In this document: positions 20,101-31,717 of the stretch, one piece after another
How positions within the stretch are numbered: the first letter of the stretch is position 1
Layout: each line of letters starts with the position of its first letter
Assembly (NCBI GenBank): GCA_025201805.1
Contig: MU619319.1
Coordinates: 4,669 to 50,678, forward strand
Length of the DNA: 46,010 bases
Source of the DNA: Parasitella parasitica
Taxonomy: Eukaryota > Mucoromycota > Mucoromycetes > Mucorales > Mucoraceae
Reading direction: 5' to 3'
Program-made: the position numbers and the translations under genes
The notes under the pieces: generated by a model
What the model saw: only the letters and a program-made list of their open reading frames with translations
Databases searched by the model: none
Told to the model about the DNA's origin: nothing

Positions 20101-21105
20101 GCACGCCATCGAGAATGGCGTGAGTGTTATTTGGAGGTTCAAGAAGGCGAATTGCGAATGTATTCGCTCCAGCCTGGCCAAAATCAGCTAGGAGACAAGA
20201 GCCTTTTCCGTCATTCCAGCGCTACTCATTTCAGTTCACTTGATGTTCATAGCGGCAACAGGCTATCTAGTCGTCCTTCAAGTCCTGCATCGTTTGGCGG
20301 TGTTTTTGCAAACACTAGCACCCATAGTAAGTGGGGAGCCCATTCACAGCTAGTCGGAAAGATCATTTTGAATCATACCCTCTCGAACCCTCTTCCACCG
20401 CCCGGCTACAACAAACAACGCCCTCATGTGTTTGCTATACAGCAATCAGATGGTGGCGTCTATCTTTTCCAAGTGTCTGGTGCAGAGGAAGCGCTTGAAT
20501 GGGTTTCCGCTTGTAATTATTGGGCTGCACGGGAGAGTAAGGAGCCATTGTCCGGCGGTGTGGGTAATACAGAGTACGGCTGGGGCGCCTGTCTCAATGA
20601 TGTTGTTGTGGATTTGGATGCTGTACGTATAGGCTATGATCAAAAGGTAAATTACGTTCCCACCGAGGATCCCGACTCCATTGTGATAAACGAATGGATA
20701 CCACCGACGGCAACAATGGTGTCAAGTCAGCTGGATGAAAAAGCTCAGTATGATGCCCTGCAGAAGCACCTGGCTGAACTGAATGAAGAAATCAACCAAC
20801 ATCGTGATATCAAGAATAAAATAATAATCAAAGTATTTACAAAAGAGTTCAATGCGGAAAAATCGTAATATATTTACTGACTACATCATCCTCTATAGTT
20901 TCCTACAAAATGCAACAACTATTCAAAAGCAATTTCTAACTGGGAAGCAAGATCCAAGTATCTATTACATGACATTATCAAATATCAAAATTATTGCGAT
21001 TCTCTGGAGAAAAGCATAAAATCACAGCAGGATCTTTTAAAAGAAGAAGACATTGAATCAAAGCATGATTTCTTACAGGACGTTATCGGCGTGAGAGATA
21101 TATAG
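17153..21105 (+). CDS. Sec7-PH domain Arf guanine nucleotide exchange factor (Syt1/EFA6 type)
   Basis: Proposed exons: 17153-17432, 17500-17534, 17624-19349, 19406-20832 and 20899-21105, total 1224 residues. The first ~570 residues are Ser/Thr/Asn-rich and disordered. The Sec7 domain runs from about ALWNEDEKLVAKERMAEWLG to SLLLLNTDLHVA, with the glutamic-finger region LYFKAEAQQIDRI keeping the catalytic Glu. A PH domain follows (WRECYLEVQEGELRMYSL to ALEWVSACNYWAAR), then a coiled coil. The last exon restores LLHDIIKYQNYCDSLEKS, typical of this family. Without it the frame runs into a stop at 20868. Such proteins activate Arf GTPases at membranes. The donor at 17433 (GTTTGG) is weaker than the nearby GTAGGT but is the only one keeping phase. 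Confidence 0.88.
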
Positions 21106-22049
21106 ACCCAAGTCAACAATAATATCCCAAAGATTAAATTCTAGAGCATCTCATACCTTGTATCTTTTAGTTGACAATTGATTAAAAAATTATAACCTAT
21201 TGCTTTAGGTCTTTTTTTTTATATATAAATACTAAACACGACGTAATGGCTTTGCCAAAGCATCAATTTTTCGTTGGCCTTGATTTTATATGATTTGGAT
21301 AGACACTTTTTGATGTTGCGTTTAGTATATGCTCCGAATTCAACTAAATATAAAGACTTCAGAAATCAGCTCTAGTTCAACAAAAATGATATAAATGATA
21401 GCTTTGTAAACAATCTTTCGACATGAATTATTATTTTTTGGTTCGTAGCTATCAAATAATGCATATAACCATGAAACTAACAATAGCATTAAAAGTATTC
21501 ACTTTCAATGCTTGTATATATTATATATTTAAAACTAATTCACTCGGGAAAACCACATAAACTTTTTCTTAATAATTACTCACAGTTAAAGAAGTGGTAT
21601 AATGGCTCAACCGCCAAGCACTACAAAAAAAAAAAAAAAAAAAAATAAAAAAAATTAGTTTCAACAAGCAATCAAATCATTTTGGTATTGAGATAATTGT
21701 TTAGGTTTATTGTAATCAAGTGCCCTCCCCTCCTTCATGACAGCTTACAAAGATTGTTAGATGCCGGGTGCACTTGTTCAGCCTACACAGTATCATAACT
21801 AAAAAAAAATATTTTATTTCCTTCAAGTAAAAATGCAAAAAAGTCGAAAACCTTCCTAATTCAGAAAGTAATAACTGAATATTTCCCAACATTTGAGACA
21901 GTAAAATTAAATCCTGACTTGCCACGAAATCTCGTTATTATTAAAGCCCTGAAGTTAGAAATCATGTATAAACCTTCACATTTTCGATTTATTCTATTAA
22001 AAAACAATACATATCAACCATTATTTAGCTTGTTAATAATGTGTCAACT
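21106..22049. other. Intergenic region with an A-rich tract
   Basis: I see no gene. At about 21597-21660 a tRNA-like A-box string (TGGTATAATGG) is followed closely by a long A-rich run. This could be a tiny retroposon tail, but no cloverleaf can be formed. Confidence 0.35.
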
Positions 22050-22839
22050 ATGTCATTCGCTTTTAATGGTCGCAAAAGACGCCTTATTGCTATTAATGAT
22101 GAAGAAGAACAAATGTTAGATCAGTCGTGAGTCTTGCGGACAAATCAGCACTTGAACAGCCAATTTACTTTCATGATGCATGCACTCAACAACAATCATA
22201 ACCAAGAAGTTATGCATAATTCTCGCCACAATTCCCTGTTAAATGCAATGTCTTTTTAGTTACATCAGCAAAATCGACGACTAAAGACAAAACAACAACG
22301 AGACATAATCCAAACATTGAAAACAAGCCAGAGATTCCTCAAATCGCAGCTACAGCTTGCTTTGGCAGGCTTGGGATTAAATTGAGAATTTGGACCAACA
22401 AAGGTAAAAACTGGTTGCAAACACGACATCCCATCCAAAACTAGCAAGTTTTCTTTTCTTAGCTTTATTGTACGCCTGCCGCCAAACATGAAGTTCAAAA
22501 CAAAAACACTTGGAATGTTATATTGCAGGCTCAACTATCATCAATCCTCCGGCTTCGTTACTAAAGCCATCCATTGGGCTTCGAAGCAAAGTCCAGACAT
22601 CCAAAGAGAAAGCAGATTACTGGAGTGCCAATGCTTTCAAGTCAATGTGCCGCGACCAAGTCTCCGCACTTGCAATTGGTCTTACTGGTGTTGGTTGCCT
22701 TTTGTTTGGAGTAACTTTCCCCTGCTTCGACCCAAACCCCACCTCTGCCAAGCGCACACAATTCAACAATTTAGCCCTATCTTTTTTGTACAGAAAACAG
22801 ATACTGGGCTCGCCTTTCGATGGAGGCAATACTCTTTGA
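22050..22839 (+). other. Probable spliced gene of unknown function, structure unresolved
   Basis: Coding-like pieces occur with splice signals, but I cannot join all of them. ATG 22050 opens MSFAFNGRKRRLIAINDEE up to a GTGAGT donor. After TTTTTAG (about 22259) one frame reads TSAKSTTKDKTTTRHNPN to LGIKLRIWTNK and ends at GTAAAA. From an acceptor near 22526 this continues in phase as GSTIINPPASLLKPSIGLRS, then ALAIGLTGVGCLLFGV, to a TGA at 22837-22839. The segment IGLTGVGCLLFGV is hydrophobic and may be a membrane helix. The first exon's phase does not match the second. A single TGA and a TAG interrupt the unspliced first frame. I do not recognise the product. Confidence 0.35.
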
Positions 22840-23347
22840 AGGTTAGTAAACAAATATAAAACGTGGAGATAACTCAATATTAATCGAGCGCTGCATCTTT
22901 GACTTTGACCTTTTAATACTATTGGGTAAGTGACATTCCCACTTATAAATTGTTTATAAAAAGTAACCAAAATCATCTGTTTCTTCTTTCGGAATTTAGC
23001 TTGATATACGGATACAGTATCAAGGTTTGACGTAATGGCCCAAGCGCAGTTCTATAAACAGCCGAGCTGTATTTTCTTATGGGAAAAAACACGCCCAATG
23101 TTACTCGGATCAAGTCATCATGGCAATCAGATGGTTCATTTCATCATATGTTTATATGACGGAAAAATTTGAGTGATCTGCACGAGAAACTCACACACAC
23201 ACATTGCGAATTGTGCCTGAATCATCTTTGAAGGATTATGTGGCTCATTTGATCCCCAAGTCAGTAGATAAGACAGAAGCAAACAAAACCGTGTGACTCT
23301 GTCATTGTTTCTTCTTTCCTCTTTTCTTTCTTACTCAAGGCGTCTAA

Positions 23348-26300
23348 ATGGTATCTGCCATAGTGGACAATGATGCGGATTGGCAGAACTGTCAGAATTA
23401 TTCATTCTGTACAAAACCTTTGGAAAAACCTGCAAACGATGATCGTGATTATCGTTTAATTAAGCTGTTAAATCAGATGGAAGTCCTGGTCATCAGTGAT
23501 CCTCAGACTGATCGTGCAAGTGCCGCTTTAGACGTCCATGTGGGCAGTTTGAGCGATCCGGTAAGTGCATACTTGTCATAATTTTCATCAGTGGCATTTA
23601 GTAGTTTTTGATAAACTAGGAACACTTGCAAGGCTTGGCTCATTTTTGCGAGCATCTGTTGTTTATGGGGACCAAAAAATACCCAAAGGAGAACGACTAC
23701 TACAGCTACCTCTCAGAGCATTCAGGTACAAGATAAATTCTACTTGCTTCTTGCATATAACTAACAGAATACGCTAGGTTATGCGAATGCCTTTACTGGC
23801 ACAGAGAACACTAACTACTTTTTTGAGGTGGGGCATCAGTGGCTCGAAGGTGCATTAGATCGCTTTTCACATTTTTTCATTGATCCACTCTTTTCTGAAA
23901 GTTGTACAGACAGAGAACTTAGAGCTGTGGATTCAGAGCATAAAAAGAACCTTCAATCAGACTGCTGGCGCATTGCCCAGGTGGAAAAATGCCTCAGCAA
24001 CCCAGATCATCCATGGCATTTGTTCGAAACTGGTAACCTCGAGACATTGATGGAGAATCCCAAGAAACTGGGCCTTGATATTCGTCAAGAACTACTAAAA
24101 TTTCACGAAAACTACTATTCTGCAAATATTATGAAGCTTACGGTCATTGGCAGAGGTAGGTTCTTATGCTTATAAAATACTAGATCATCCATGCATCCAT
24201 CATTCACACAAACATATCAGAACCGTTGGATCAATTGACAGAATGGGCTGTTGAAAAGTTTTCAAGCGTTACAGACAAGAATATCCCTGTGCCATCTTTT
24301 CCAGGACACCCATTGACTAGAAATGAACTCATGACGCAAATCTTTGTGAAATCAGTAAAGAAAAATCATACGTTTGATATCACTTTTCCATTCCCAGATC
24401 AGAATCCCTACTATGAGAGCCAGGTAAGTGTGGATATATGCGTTCGTAGGCCTAGATTCTCATTGTTTGCCCGTGCAGCCTGCTCATTACATCTCTCATC
24501 TAACTGGCCACGAAGGTCCTGGGTCTATTCTATCTTTTCTTAAAAAGAAGAACTGGGCTACCTATTTGAGCTCGGGCATGTGTTTTAGTGGCATTGGATT
24601 TGGCTTCTTTCACATCGGTATTGATTTAACAGAACAAGGCCTAGGTAAAAGATCGAGAGTAGACTTTGCATGCGGTATTTTATTGGATTAACATGGATTT
24701 TCATAGCTCATTATGAAGATGTGGTGGTTGCTATTTTCGAATACATTGAAATGGTAAAGGAAAATGGTGTAAAGAAGTGGATTTTTGATGAGATCAAAAC
24801 ATTAGCAGAGATGGATTTCAAGTTTTCCGACAAGTGCCCTCCCTCTGAGTACACTTCATTTTTGTCACAACAAATGCAGGAATGTTTGCCTCCTCAATGG
24901 ACCATTAGTGGAAGTGCTTTGCTGAGAAAATACGACCCTGCCCTTATAGAGCAGCATTTAGCGTTACTTGATCCTGAAAACTTTCGCTTGACTCTTGCCT
25001 GCCAAGAATTTCCAAATGGCGTGCAACCAACCAAGGTTGAAAAATGGTATTCAACAGATTATGAAGTGCTTCCTCTCAGCAAAGAATTGATGTCTGTAAG
25101 TTTATCAGTGGCTGTGGAAGTTTTGTGATGGATACTGATGTCCCCTGTGCTAGAGATTGGCTCATATTTCAATGAACGATGAGTTCTGCTTACCTGCTAT
25201 CAACGAGTTCATCCCGTCTAATCTCGATGTAAATGTAACCGGTGGCTCCACCAAGAAAGTTCAACCTGAATTGATCAAAGACACACCCATAACACGTATC
25301 TGGTACAAAAAGGATGACACTTTTTGGGTTCCCAAGACCAATGTATGGGCTACCTTTAAAAACCCCTTGCTTCTTGCTACACCTCGGAACTCTGTCATCT
25401 TGGAGTAAGTAACATATCCTAAACAGTAGTAAATCTGCAAGTTTTTTTTATATATATTTATATATGTGTGTATATTTTTTTATTCTGTAGTCTTTATATC
25501 AGTTTACTGACAGATTCTCTCTCTGAGTATTCCTACGATGCAGAAGTTGCTGGTTTGGTTTATTTTCTCAGTCAAGGATCTAAGGGTTTCACCGTAAATA
25601 TTTCTAACAATCACTGACGAGATGTCTTGGCTAACACCTTTGCCTAGCTTCAAGTTGGTGGCTACACTGATAAACTACCTTTATTGCTAGAGAAAGTCAT
25701 TGATAAGATGAGGGACCTTCAGATTGAGACGGATAGATTTACTATCTTCAAAGACAAACTTACTCGTGGTTACGAAAACTTTTTTTTGGGAGCGCCTCAC
25801 CAGCATTCTGCCTATTACATGACATATGCACTCTGTGAAAAACGTTGGACTATTGGTGATTTCTTGGCCGAGATCAAAGATATTCATATGGAGGATGTTC
25901 AAACGTTTATCCCTACTCTTTTTTCCAGTCTGCACATTGAAAGCTTAGTCCACGGTACATTGGAGCAAGGCCAAGTAGTCGATATGTTTGACCAAATGTT
26001 GAAAGTGCTGCAACCTCGTCCTCTTATGCCCAGTCAGTTTATTGGCGAGCGCTCTGTTCTTCTTCCGACAGGCACCAAGTTTGTCTATGCCCGTCCTGTG
26101 TCTGATAAGGATAACGTTAATTCTGCCATCAATTACCATGCTCAAATCTGCAATGTCAAGGATATACCTCTTCGTAATCGCCTCAGTATTATAGCGCAGA
26201 TCGCTGAAGAGCCTTGCTTTAATCAACTTCGTACCAGAGAACAATTGGGTTACTTGGTATTTAGTGGTGTTCGTCGCCAGCTGAGTCAAATGGCATTCCA

Positions 26301-27012
26301 TTTGATCATCCAGAGTGAGCGAGACCCTATATACCTCGAAAATCGAGTGCTTGAATTTTTGGAATCACTTAGATCTGTCATCGAGGATATGGACGAAAAA
26401 GATTATCAATCGCAAGTGGAATCATTGATTGCCGAAAAACTGGAAAAACACAAGAACTTATTAGAGGAAGGGGTCCAGTATTGGCACGATATTAAATCTG
26501 GATACTATGAATTTGATGAGACCTCAACAGATGTCGAGGAATTGAGAAAAATCAGCAAAGAATCCTTGATAGAATTTTATGACAAATTCATGATGCCCAG
26601 CTCTCCTGAAGCCAGCACAATTTCTGTGCACCTTCAATCACAAAAACCACCAGCAATCCGAAAAGAACGAGAGGACAATTTTACTGTGGATCAGCTATAT
26701 CCCACACTTGTTTACCTTGGTCTCATCAACAAAATGCAGGAATCTGAAGAAGACTTCAAATTAAAAGTAAACGACAAGTCTATCCAAATAGAATCCAGCT
26801 TGAGTGCGTTCCTGAAGGATTCAATGAATTTGAACCAGGCCGATATTGATCAAGTTCTCCTGAAATTAAATCAAGGTCCAAGCGGGTTATCCGAACGAGA
26901 TCACTCGAAACTACCTAAAAATTGCACAGTTATTCAAGACTTGGATAATTTCAAGCGGAAAATGACTTTATCGGTTGCTGCCGTTCCTTTTTACCCTTTC
27001 ACACATGTATAA
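23348..27012 (+). CDS. Insulin-degrading-enzyme-type M16A metalloprotease (Ste23/IDE)
   Basis: Nine exons: 23348-23560, 23620-23725, 23778-24155, 24221-24423, 24479-24644, 24707-25095, 25154-25404, 25491-25593 and 25648-27012. All junctions are GT-AG and in phase, giving 1057 residues, the usual length. The inverted zinc site HxxEH is present as HFCEH (residues near 80). The distal zinc ligand Glu is in [11 protein letters not shown], preceded by [13 protein letters not shown]. The C-terminal half has [17 protein letters not shown] and [18 protein letters not shown]-type enzymes form a closed two-bowl chamber and degrade short peptides. In yeast, Ste23 helps process a-factor. No signal peptide or peroxisomal tripeptide is seen. 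The promoter has a CT-rich tract just before the start. Confidence 0.95.
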
Positions 27013-28269
27013 TAGAGTTATTTATCATTTTTATTAAATTATTTATATACTATAAATGCTATTTGAAAACTTGATTGTAATGGCAGGGGCGGCACTGGTT
27101 GTGCAAGTGCATATCCGATTCTTGAAAAGAATAGCGAGAGGTTATTATAAGACCACTTTTTTTTTTTCTTTCTTTCTGCAATATGTCGATGTTTATGCAC
27201 AAACTTGTGGAACTTGGATGCTGAAAGATACGTAAAAAGTAATCGTATGTATGCATGTGTGTATGGGATACAACAGATGAGTAAATAAGTAGAAAATGCA
27301 ATTTATGGGACCATAGTATCCTTCATAATGTTAAAAATGTTGCCAACCACTATGCAAAAGGACAATGTTATAGAGGGTTTTTTACCCACCTACAGCCCTT
27401 TGAATTACACCAAAAGATTGCCTTTAAGTTCAGGTAATATACTGGTGTGATTTTATAGCTTTTGGGGACATTTTATTTTTCCTTCGAATTTCGACATTTT
27501 CCATGAGGAAGTATAAGGAAAAAATTGCCATTTTTACAAAATGCAATTTTTAAAGCGAAAAAGCAAACTTTTTACTATAATGCACCATAACAAAAAATAA
27601 GCATCAAAGAGCTCCCTTTTATTTGCTTACTTTGGATTTCTAATTTATGTTGTTTGTTTTTGATATTTCTTCCAAACATGGTTTTTTAGTTTTTTGACAT
27701 TTTCTAAAAAATTTCTCTGTAAATCTTAAAAAAAAAAAGTAATGTGTTTTATAAATCAATAATAAATACATTAAAAATTAGTAAACATAGTATATTTGAT
27801 ATAGAGCTTGGTTAGATAAAATACTTTAAAAACAAAAAGCGCAGAATTTGTCAAGATTTTTCATCACAGATAAACTGTGGTGGAAATCGGATTTAATCTC
27901 CGAAAAAGCTTTCCTGTATTCTACCCAACTCTGAAGCTGAGAATATCGCCAGCTTTGAGCCATTGGTATTTATTGACATGGCTATCGATTGGCATGTGAG
28001 GTTAAAAAAAAAGGGAGTATCATCAAAATCATATACGAGCAACCACGTTTTATTGAAGACTACGTCAAAGCACATCCAACCTGCATCGTAAAAGGTGTCA
28101 CCGAGAAATTATGTACTGCTTTTGATGGCCTATCGCTGTATTATGCGCTGGGCAACTGGAAATTCGATCCTTGCCGAAGGATCCTTCCCTTTTGGGAGGG
28201 CATTTAATCTGGGTAGTCTACTTCCATCTCTTTTTTCTTTTGCACCAACTTATTATTAAATTATAGAAA
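27013..28269. other. Intergenic region before the acyl-CoA synthetase gene
   Basis: This is AT-rich with homopolymer runs. A 72-codon frame at 27989-28207 (plus, beginning with a non-ATG codon) has no recognisable motif. I regard it as chance or leader sequence. Confidence 0.4.
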
Positions 28270-28459
28270 ATGGCAGACCTCGGTGTACCTGATTTCCCAT
28301 TGTTTAAAAATATAGTCGAGAATGCAGCCAGTCAGAATGACATTGCTATTGATGATGTGCGTATGGAAAGAAGCTTTACGTATCTCGAATTAATATATGC
28401 TACGAGCAAATTACGTATCGAATTACTCGACGGGAAAAGGTAATACCGCTCTCTTTCCC

Positions 28460-28492
<33 letters not shown>

Positions 28493-30079
28493 TTTACTGG
28501 TCTTTTTGCTTATGTATGCAATTGACATTTTACATAGTTCATTGAACGAGGAAAGAGTGGCCATATTATTCCCTAGCGGATTCCCCTACGTGGTTGCGTT
28601 GTTAGCCATCTGGGCTGCTGGCGGCATTGCTGTTCCCTTATGCACAGCCCATCCTACACCAGAACAAATCTACACTTTACAAGATTCTCAAGTATCCTTC
28701 ATTCTCGGCCACCCTGTATTCTCTGATCGCATTTCTGAATTATCGGGTGCCACCCAATTGCCCAATGTCATTAAAAACGACAAAACGTTTGTTGCAATGT
28801 CTGAGACTGGCAGCATCAATAAGCCCAATGTCACATTGTTTGATGCCAACATCGACGCTGGTGCCCTCATTATATACACTAGCGGTACCACAGGCAAGCC
28901 GAAGGGGGCGGTTTCCACTCATGCCGTCATTGATGCCCAAGCATCTGTACTTGTCGCAGCTTGGTATTGGTCGTCTGAAGACCGTATTCACCACATTTTA
29001 CCTTTGCACCATATCCATGGTATTGTCAATGCACTCATCTGTCCCTTGTACAGCGGTGCAACCGTTGAAATGCATCAAAAGTTTGAAGCCAAGCAGGTTT
29101 GGGCTCGCTGGGCTAACATTGATCTACCTCGCCTAACCGTATTCATGTCTGTGCCCACTGTCTATGCAAAGCTTGAGCAATTCTACAAATCCCAGGATAA
29201 GGAAACCCGAGCAATTCTGACTAGGGCTTGTAAGCAGTTTAGATTTATGGTTTCAGGCTCTGCGTCCTTGCCAACTACGTTAATAAATGACTGGAGAAAG
29301 TTGAGTGGAGGCCAAGTGCTACTGGAGCGCTATGGAATGACAGAGATCGGTATGGCGCTAAGCCAAGAATATGTGATCTGGGAAAGAGTCCAGGGCACAG
29401 TAGGAGTACCGCTGCCTGGTGTGCAAGCTCGGATCATCTCTGCAGAGACGAATGAGGATGTCACTGAGGCTAGAAATGTTCCTGGCATGCTCCAAATCAA
29501 AGGAAAGACAGTTTTCAAAGAGTATTGGGGTCGTGCTGATGCTACCAAAAAGGAATTCACCGAGGATGGCTGGTTTATTACTGGCGATATTGCCCAGAGA
29601 CTAGGACACCACGGGTACTTTCAAATCATGGGCAGGAATAGTATAGACATTCTCAAGGTAGGTTTTACATGGTGGCAGTATAGCGCATGTGCCTGATTGC
29701 GTGTATGATGTATATATAAATATAACAGACTGGCGGAGAAAAAGTGAGCGCACTAGAAATAGAGAGAGAGCTGTTGTCCTGCGGGTTAAGCATCCAAGAT
29801 GTGGCGGTTGTTGGTATTCCAGATCATGAATGGGGGCAAAAAGTTGCAGCTGTTGTCGTGATGGAAAACGGAAAGGTATGGAAAGGCGAATATTGTAAAA
29901 AAAAAACAGTATAATCAACACAGCTCTTGGATTAGAATCTTGACTTGGCGACTATGAGAAATGCAATGAAGAAGCGAGTGGCAGTTTACAAAGTACCTGC
30001 TTTGTTAAAAATTGTACCTGAATTGCCTAAAAATGCAATGGGCAAAGTTACCAAGAAAGATATTGTCAATTCATTTTAA
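28270..30079 (+). CDS. Malonyl-CoA synthetase (ACSF3-type acyl-CoA synthetase)
   Basis: Four exons, 28270-28439, 28538-29657, 29729-29875 and 29936-30079, give 526 residues. It belongs to the ANL superfamily of adenylate-forming enzymes. The AMP-binding P-loop is [14 protein letters not shown]. The substrate-side motif [13 protein letters not shown] is typical of malonyl-CoA synthetases. Further motifs are [23 protein letters not shown], the hinge [19 protein letters not shown] and the catalytic Lys in [11 protein letters not shown]. The enzyme makes malonyl-CoA from malonate, ATP and CoA, usually in mitochondria for fatty acid synthesis and malonate clearance. The N-terminus ([15 protein letters not shown]) is not a clear targeting peptide. 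Intron 1 contains a long CT dinucleotide run. Substrate is inferred from family motifs. Confidence 0.9.
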
Positions 30080-30211
30080 AATAGATACATTATGTAGAAT
30101 TGAATTGTTGTTGCGGTATCATCCAAGAATGATGTTTGCGTTTTTATATATAAAACTAGGAATTCAAAATAATTGCTTTTTTTTTTTTTGTTTCTTATTG
30201 TTTGAACTGAA

Positions 30212-30613
30212 ATGCTTCCTGCAAGCTTAAGAATCTCGGTATTTTTAATCATATCACAGCTTGTACATAGCTCACAGCAGCAATGCTTGGGCACTTCCAA
30301 GGTGAGAGGCAGCGATTATACTTTTGCATTAGCTGGAATTAGCAATATCAATAATCCATTGGGCCCTCAAGAAGCTTGCTACTTTGGCTGTGGTGCTCAA
30401 ATTGTCACTCAATCTTCTAATCGAGGTGATATGTCAAGATTGACTTTGATGGATAATGCTGCATCTACATTGATTTCGTCTGGATTTTTACAATCGGGGC
30501 AAATCTATTTCTTGGTAAAAATATACTGGATGTAATGATAATGGTATAAAGGCTAAGCGTGCTCATATCATACAATCTACTAGAATCATTTAGGCATGGA
30601 GGATTCAGAAGGA

Positions 30614-30649
<36 letters not shown>

Positions 30650-31641
30650 ACCCATATCTCAATCTGTTTGATGCGCTAATAAATTTCCGCGTTACGATCA
30701 GGAAACGGCATCGGCTGTATTCAGGTGCTTCCGTAAGTTTAGTATCTTTGTAGAGATTGTATATACAAATGCTCATGGGTATCGTGCTATTACATAAAGT
30801 AAAAACAGAGTTGCTCATTACCCAAGAGAGCATCAGGTCTGCTCAAAGGCAAATACAGCCATTTGCGGATTCTGGGGCCAGGTATTAGGGATAAAACAGT
30901 AAATTGAATGAGCTATTTTAACGTACCCCATCGTAGCAATCCATTCCTCCTCAACCTCGTCCAAAGCCTTCATCTTCATCTGTCAATATCCCAGTTAGTA
31001 CCAAGAATGAGTCACCACCAGCACACATTGTAACCACCACGTCCTCCAGCGCCCTAGCACGGGCTACCACCACCAGAGCCAGAAGACCTAGGCCTACTCG
31101 CAATCCACGTCCTACTGTAACTTCTAGAGTGCCTTCAACAGGGACTGTTAGCACCAAAGTCGAGAGCATTTCTCCTCGTTTGCCAATACAGCCGCCACCA
31201 CCATCACCATCCATCACATTACCAGCAACATCCTCTGCCAACGAGATTCTCCCTGAAATTGAAACAATTTCAGATCTTTCACCCTTCATAGACGAAAAAC
31301 TGCCACTAGAAGAGCAGCCAGCAGAGGACATCCTGCATCAATTCAACGCTGATGGGCAACATTACCATGTGGTGAGCAAGGATGGAAACAGTCTTGCCCA
31401 GGCACATCAAAGCTGTCAAAATAGCCAAACAAACATTGGAGGAGTTACATCAGCTGGTTATCAGGCAGTGGCTGAAAACCTGCAAAATGTGATGCTTACC
31501 ACAGGCAATAAGCTTATTATAGGATCCTGGAACGGAGACAACTATTCCTTGCGTGGCAATAACTGTCTTATTTTACAGGTGAATAATGGCATTTATCCTG
31601 GAAGTTGTGCAGAGGCAACGGCTGTGCTATGCCAATCATAA
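30212..31641 (+). CDS. Secreted protein with two C-type-lectin-like domains and a Pro/Thr-rich linker
   Basis: Proposed exons: 30212-30514, 30594-30614, 30702-30732, 30809-30881 and 30937-31641, about 377 residues. The N-terminus is a signal peptide (LRISVFLIISQLVHSS) followed by Cys-rich sequence. Domain 1 covers QEACYFGCGAQIV to CSKANTAICGFWGQ. Domain 2 covers AQAHQSCQNSQTNIGG to SCAEATAVLCQS. They align: YFLGMEDSEGGNGIGCIQV with LIIGSWNGDNYSLRGNNCLILQV. Between them lies a ~100-residue Pro/Ser/Thr/Arg-rich linker suited to O-glycosylation. An extracellular or cell-wall sugar- or ligand-binding role is inferred. Oddity: exon 1 ends in phase 0 while exon 2 needs one more base, so the exon 1-2 junction has a one-base conflict (sequence error, unusual splice, or mutation). 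Intron 2 contains a TA microsatellite. Confidence 0.7.
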
Positions 31642-31717
31642 GCCGCGGTTGTTAGTTTCGCAAACTCAATAAACCCGTTTTAAATTGTTTTTTTTTATTT
31701 TCTTGAAACAGAAAGAG

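Noticed and set aside
21597-21660. Possible SINE-like element (A-box-like string followed by an A-rich tail)
   Set aside because: No B box or cloverleaf can be found, and no target duplication is visible.
27989-28207. 72-codon frame upstream of the ACSF3-like gene
   Set aside because: It begins with TTG rather than ATG, has no recognised motif, and does not join the ATG exon at 28270 in phase.
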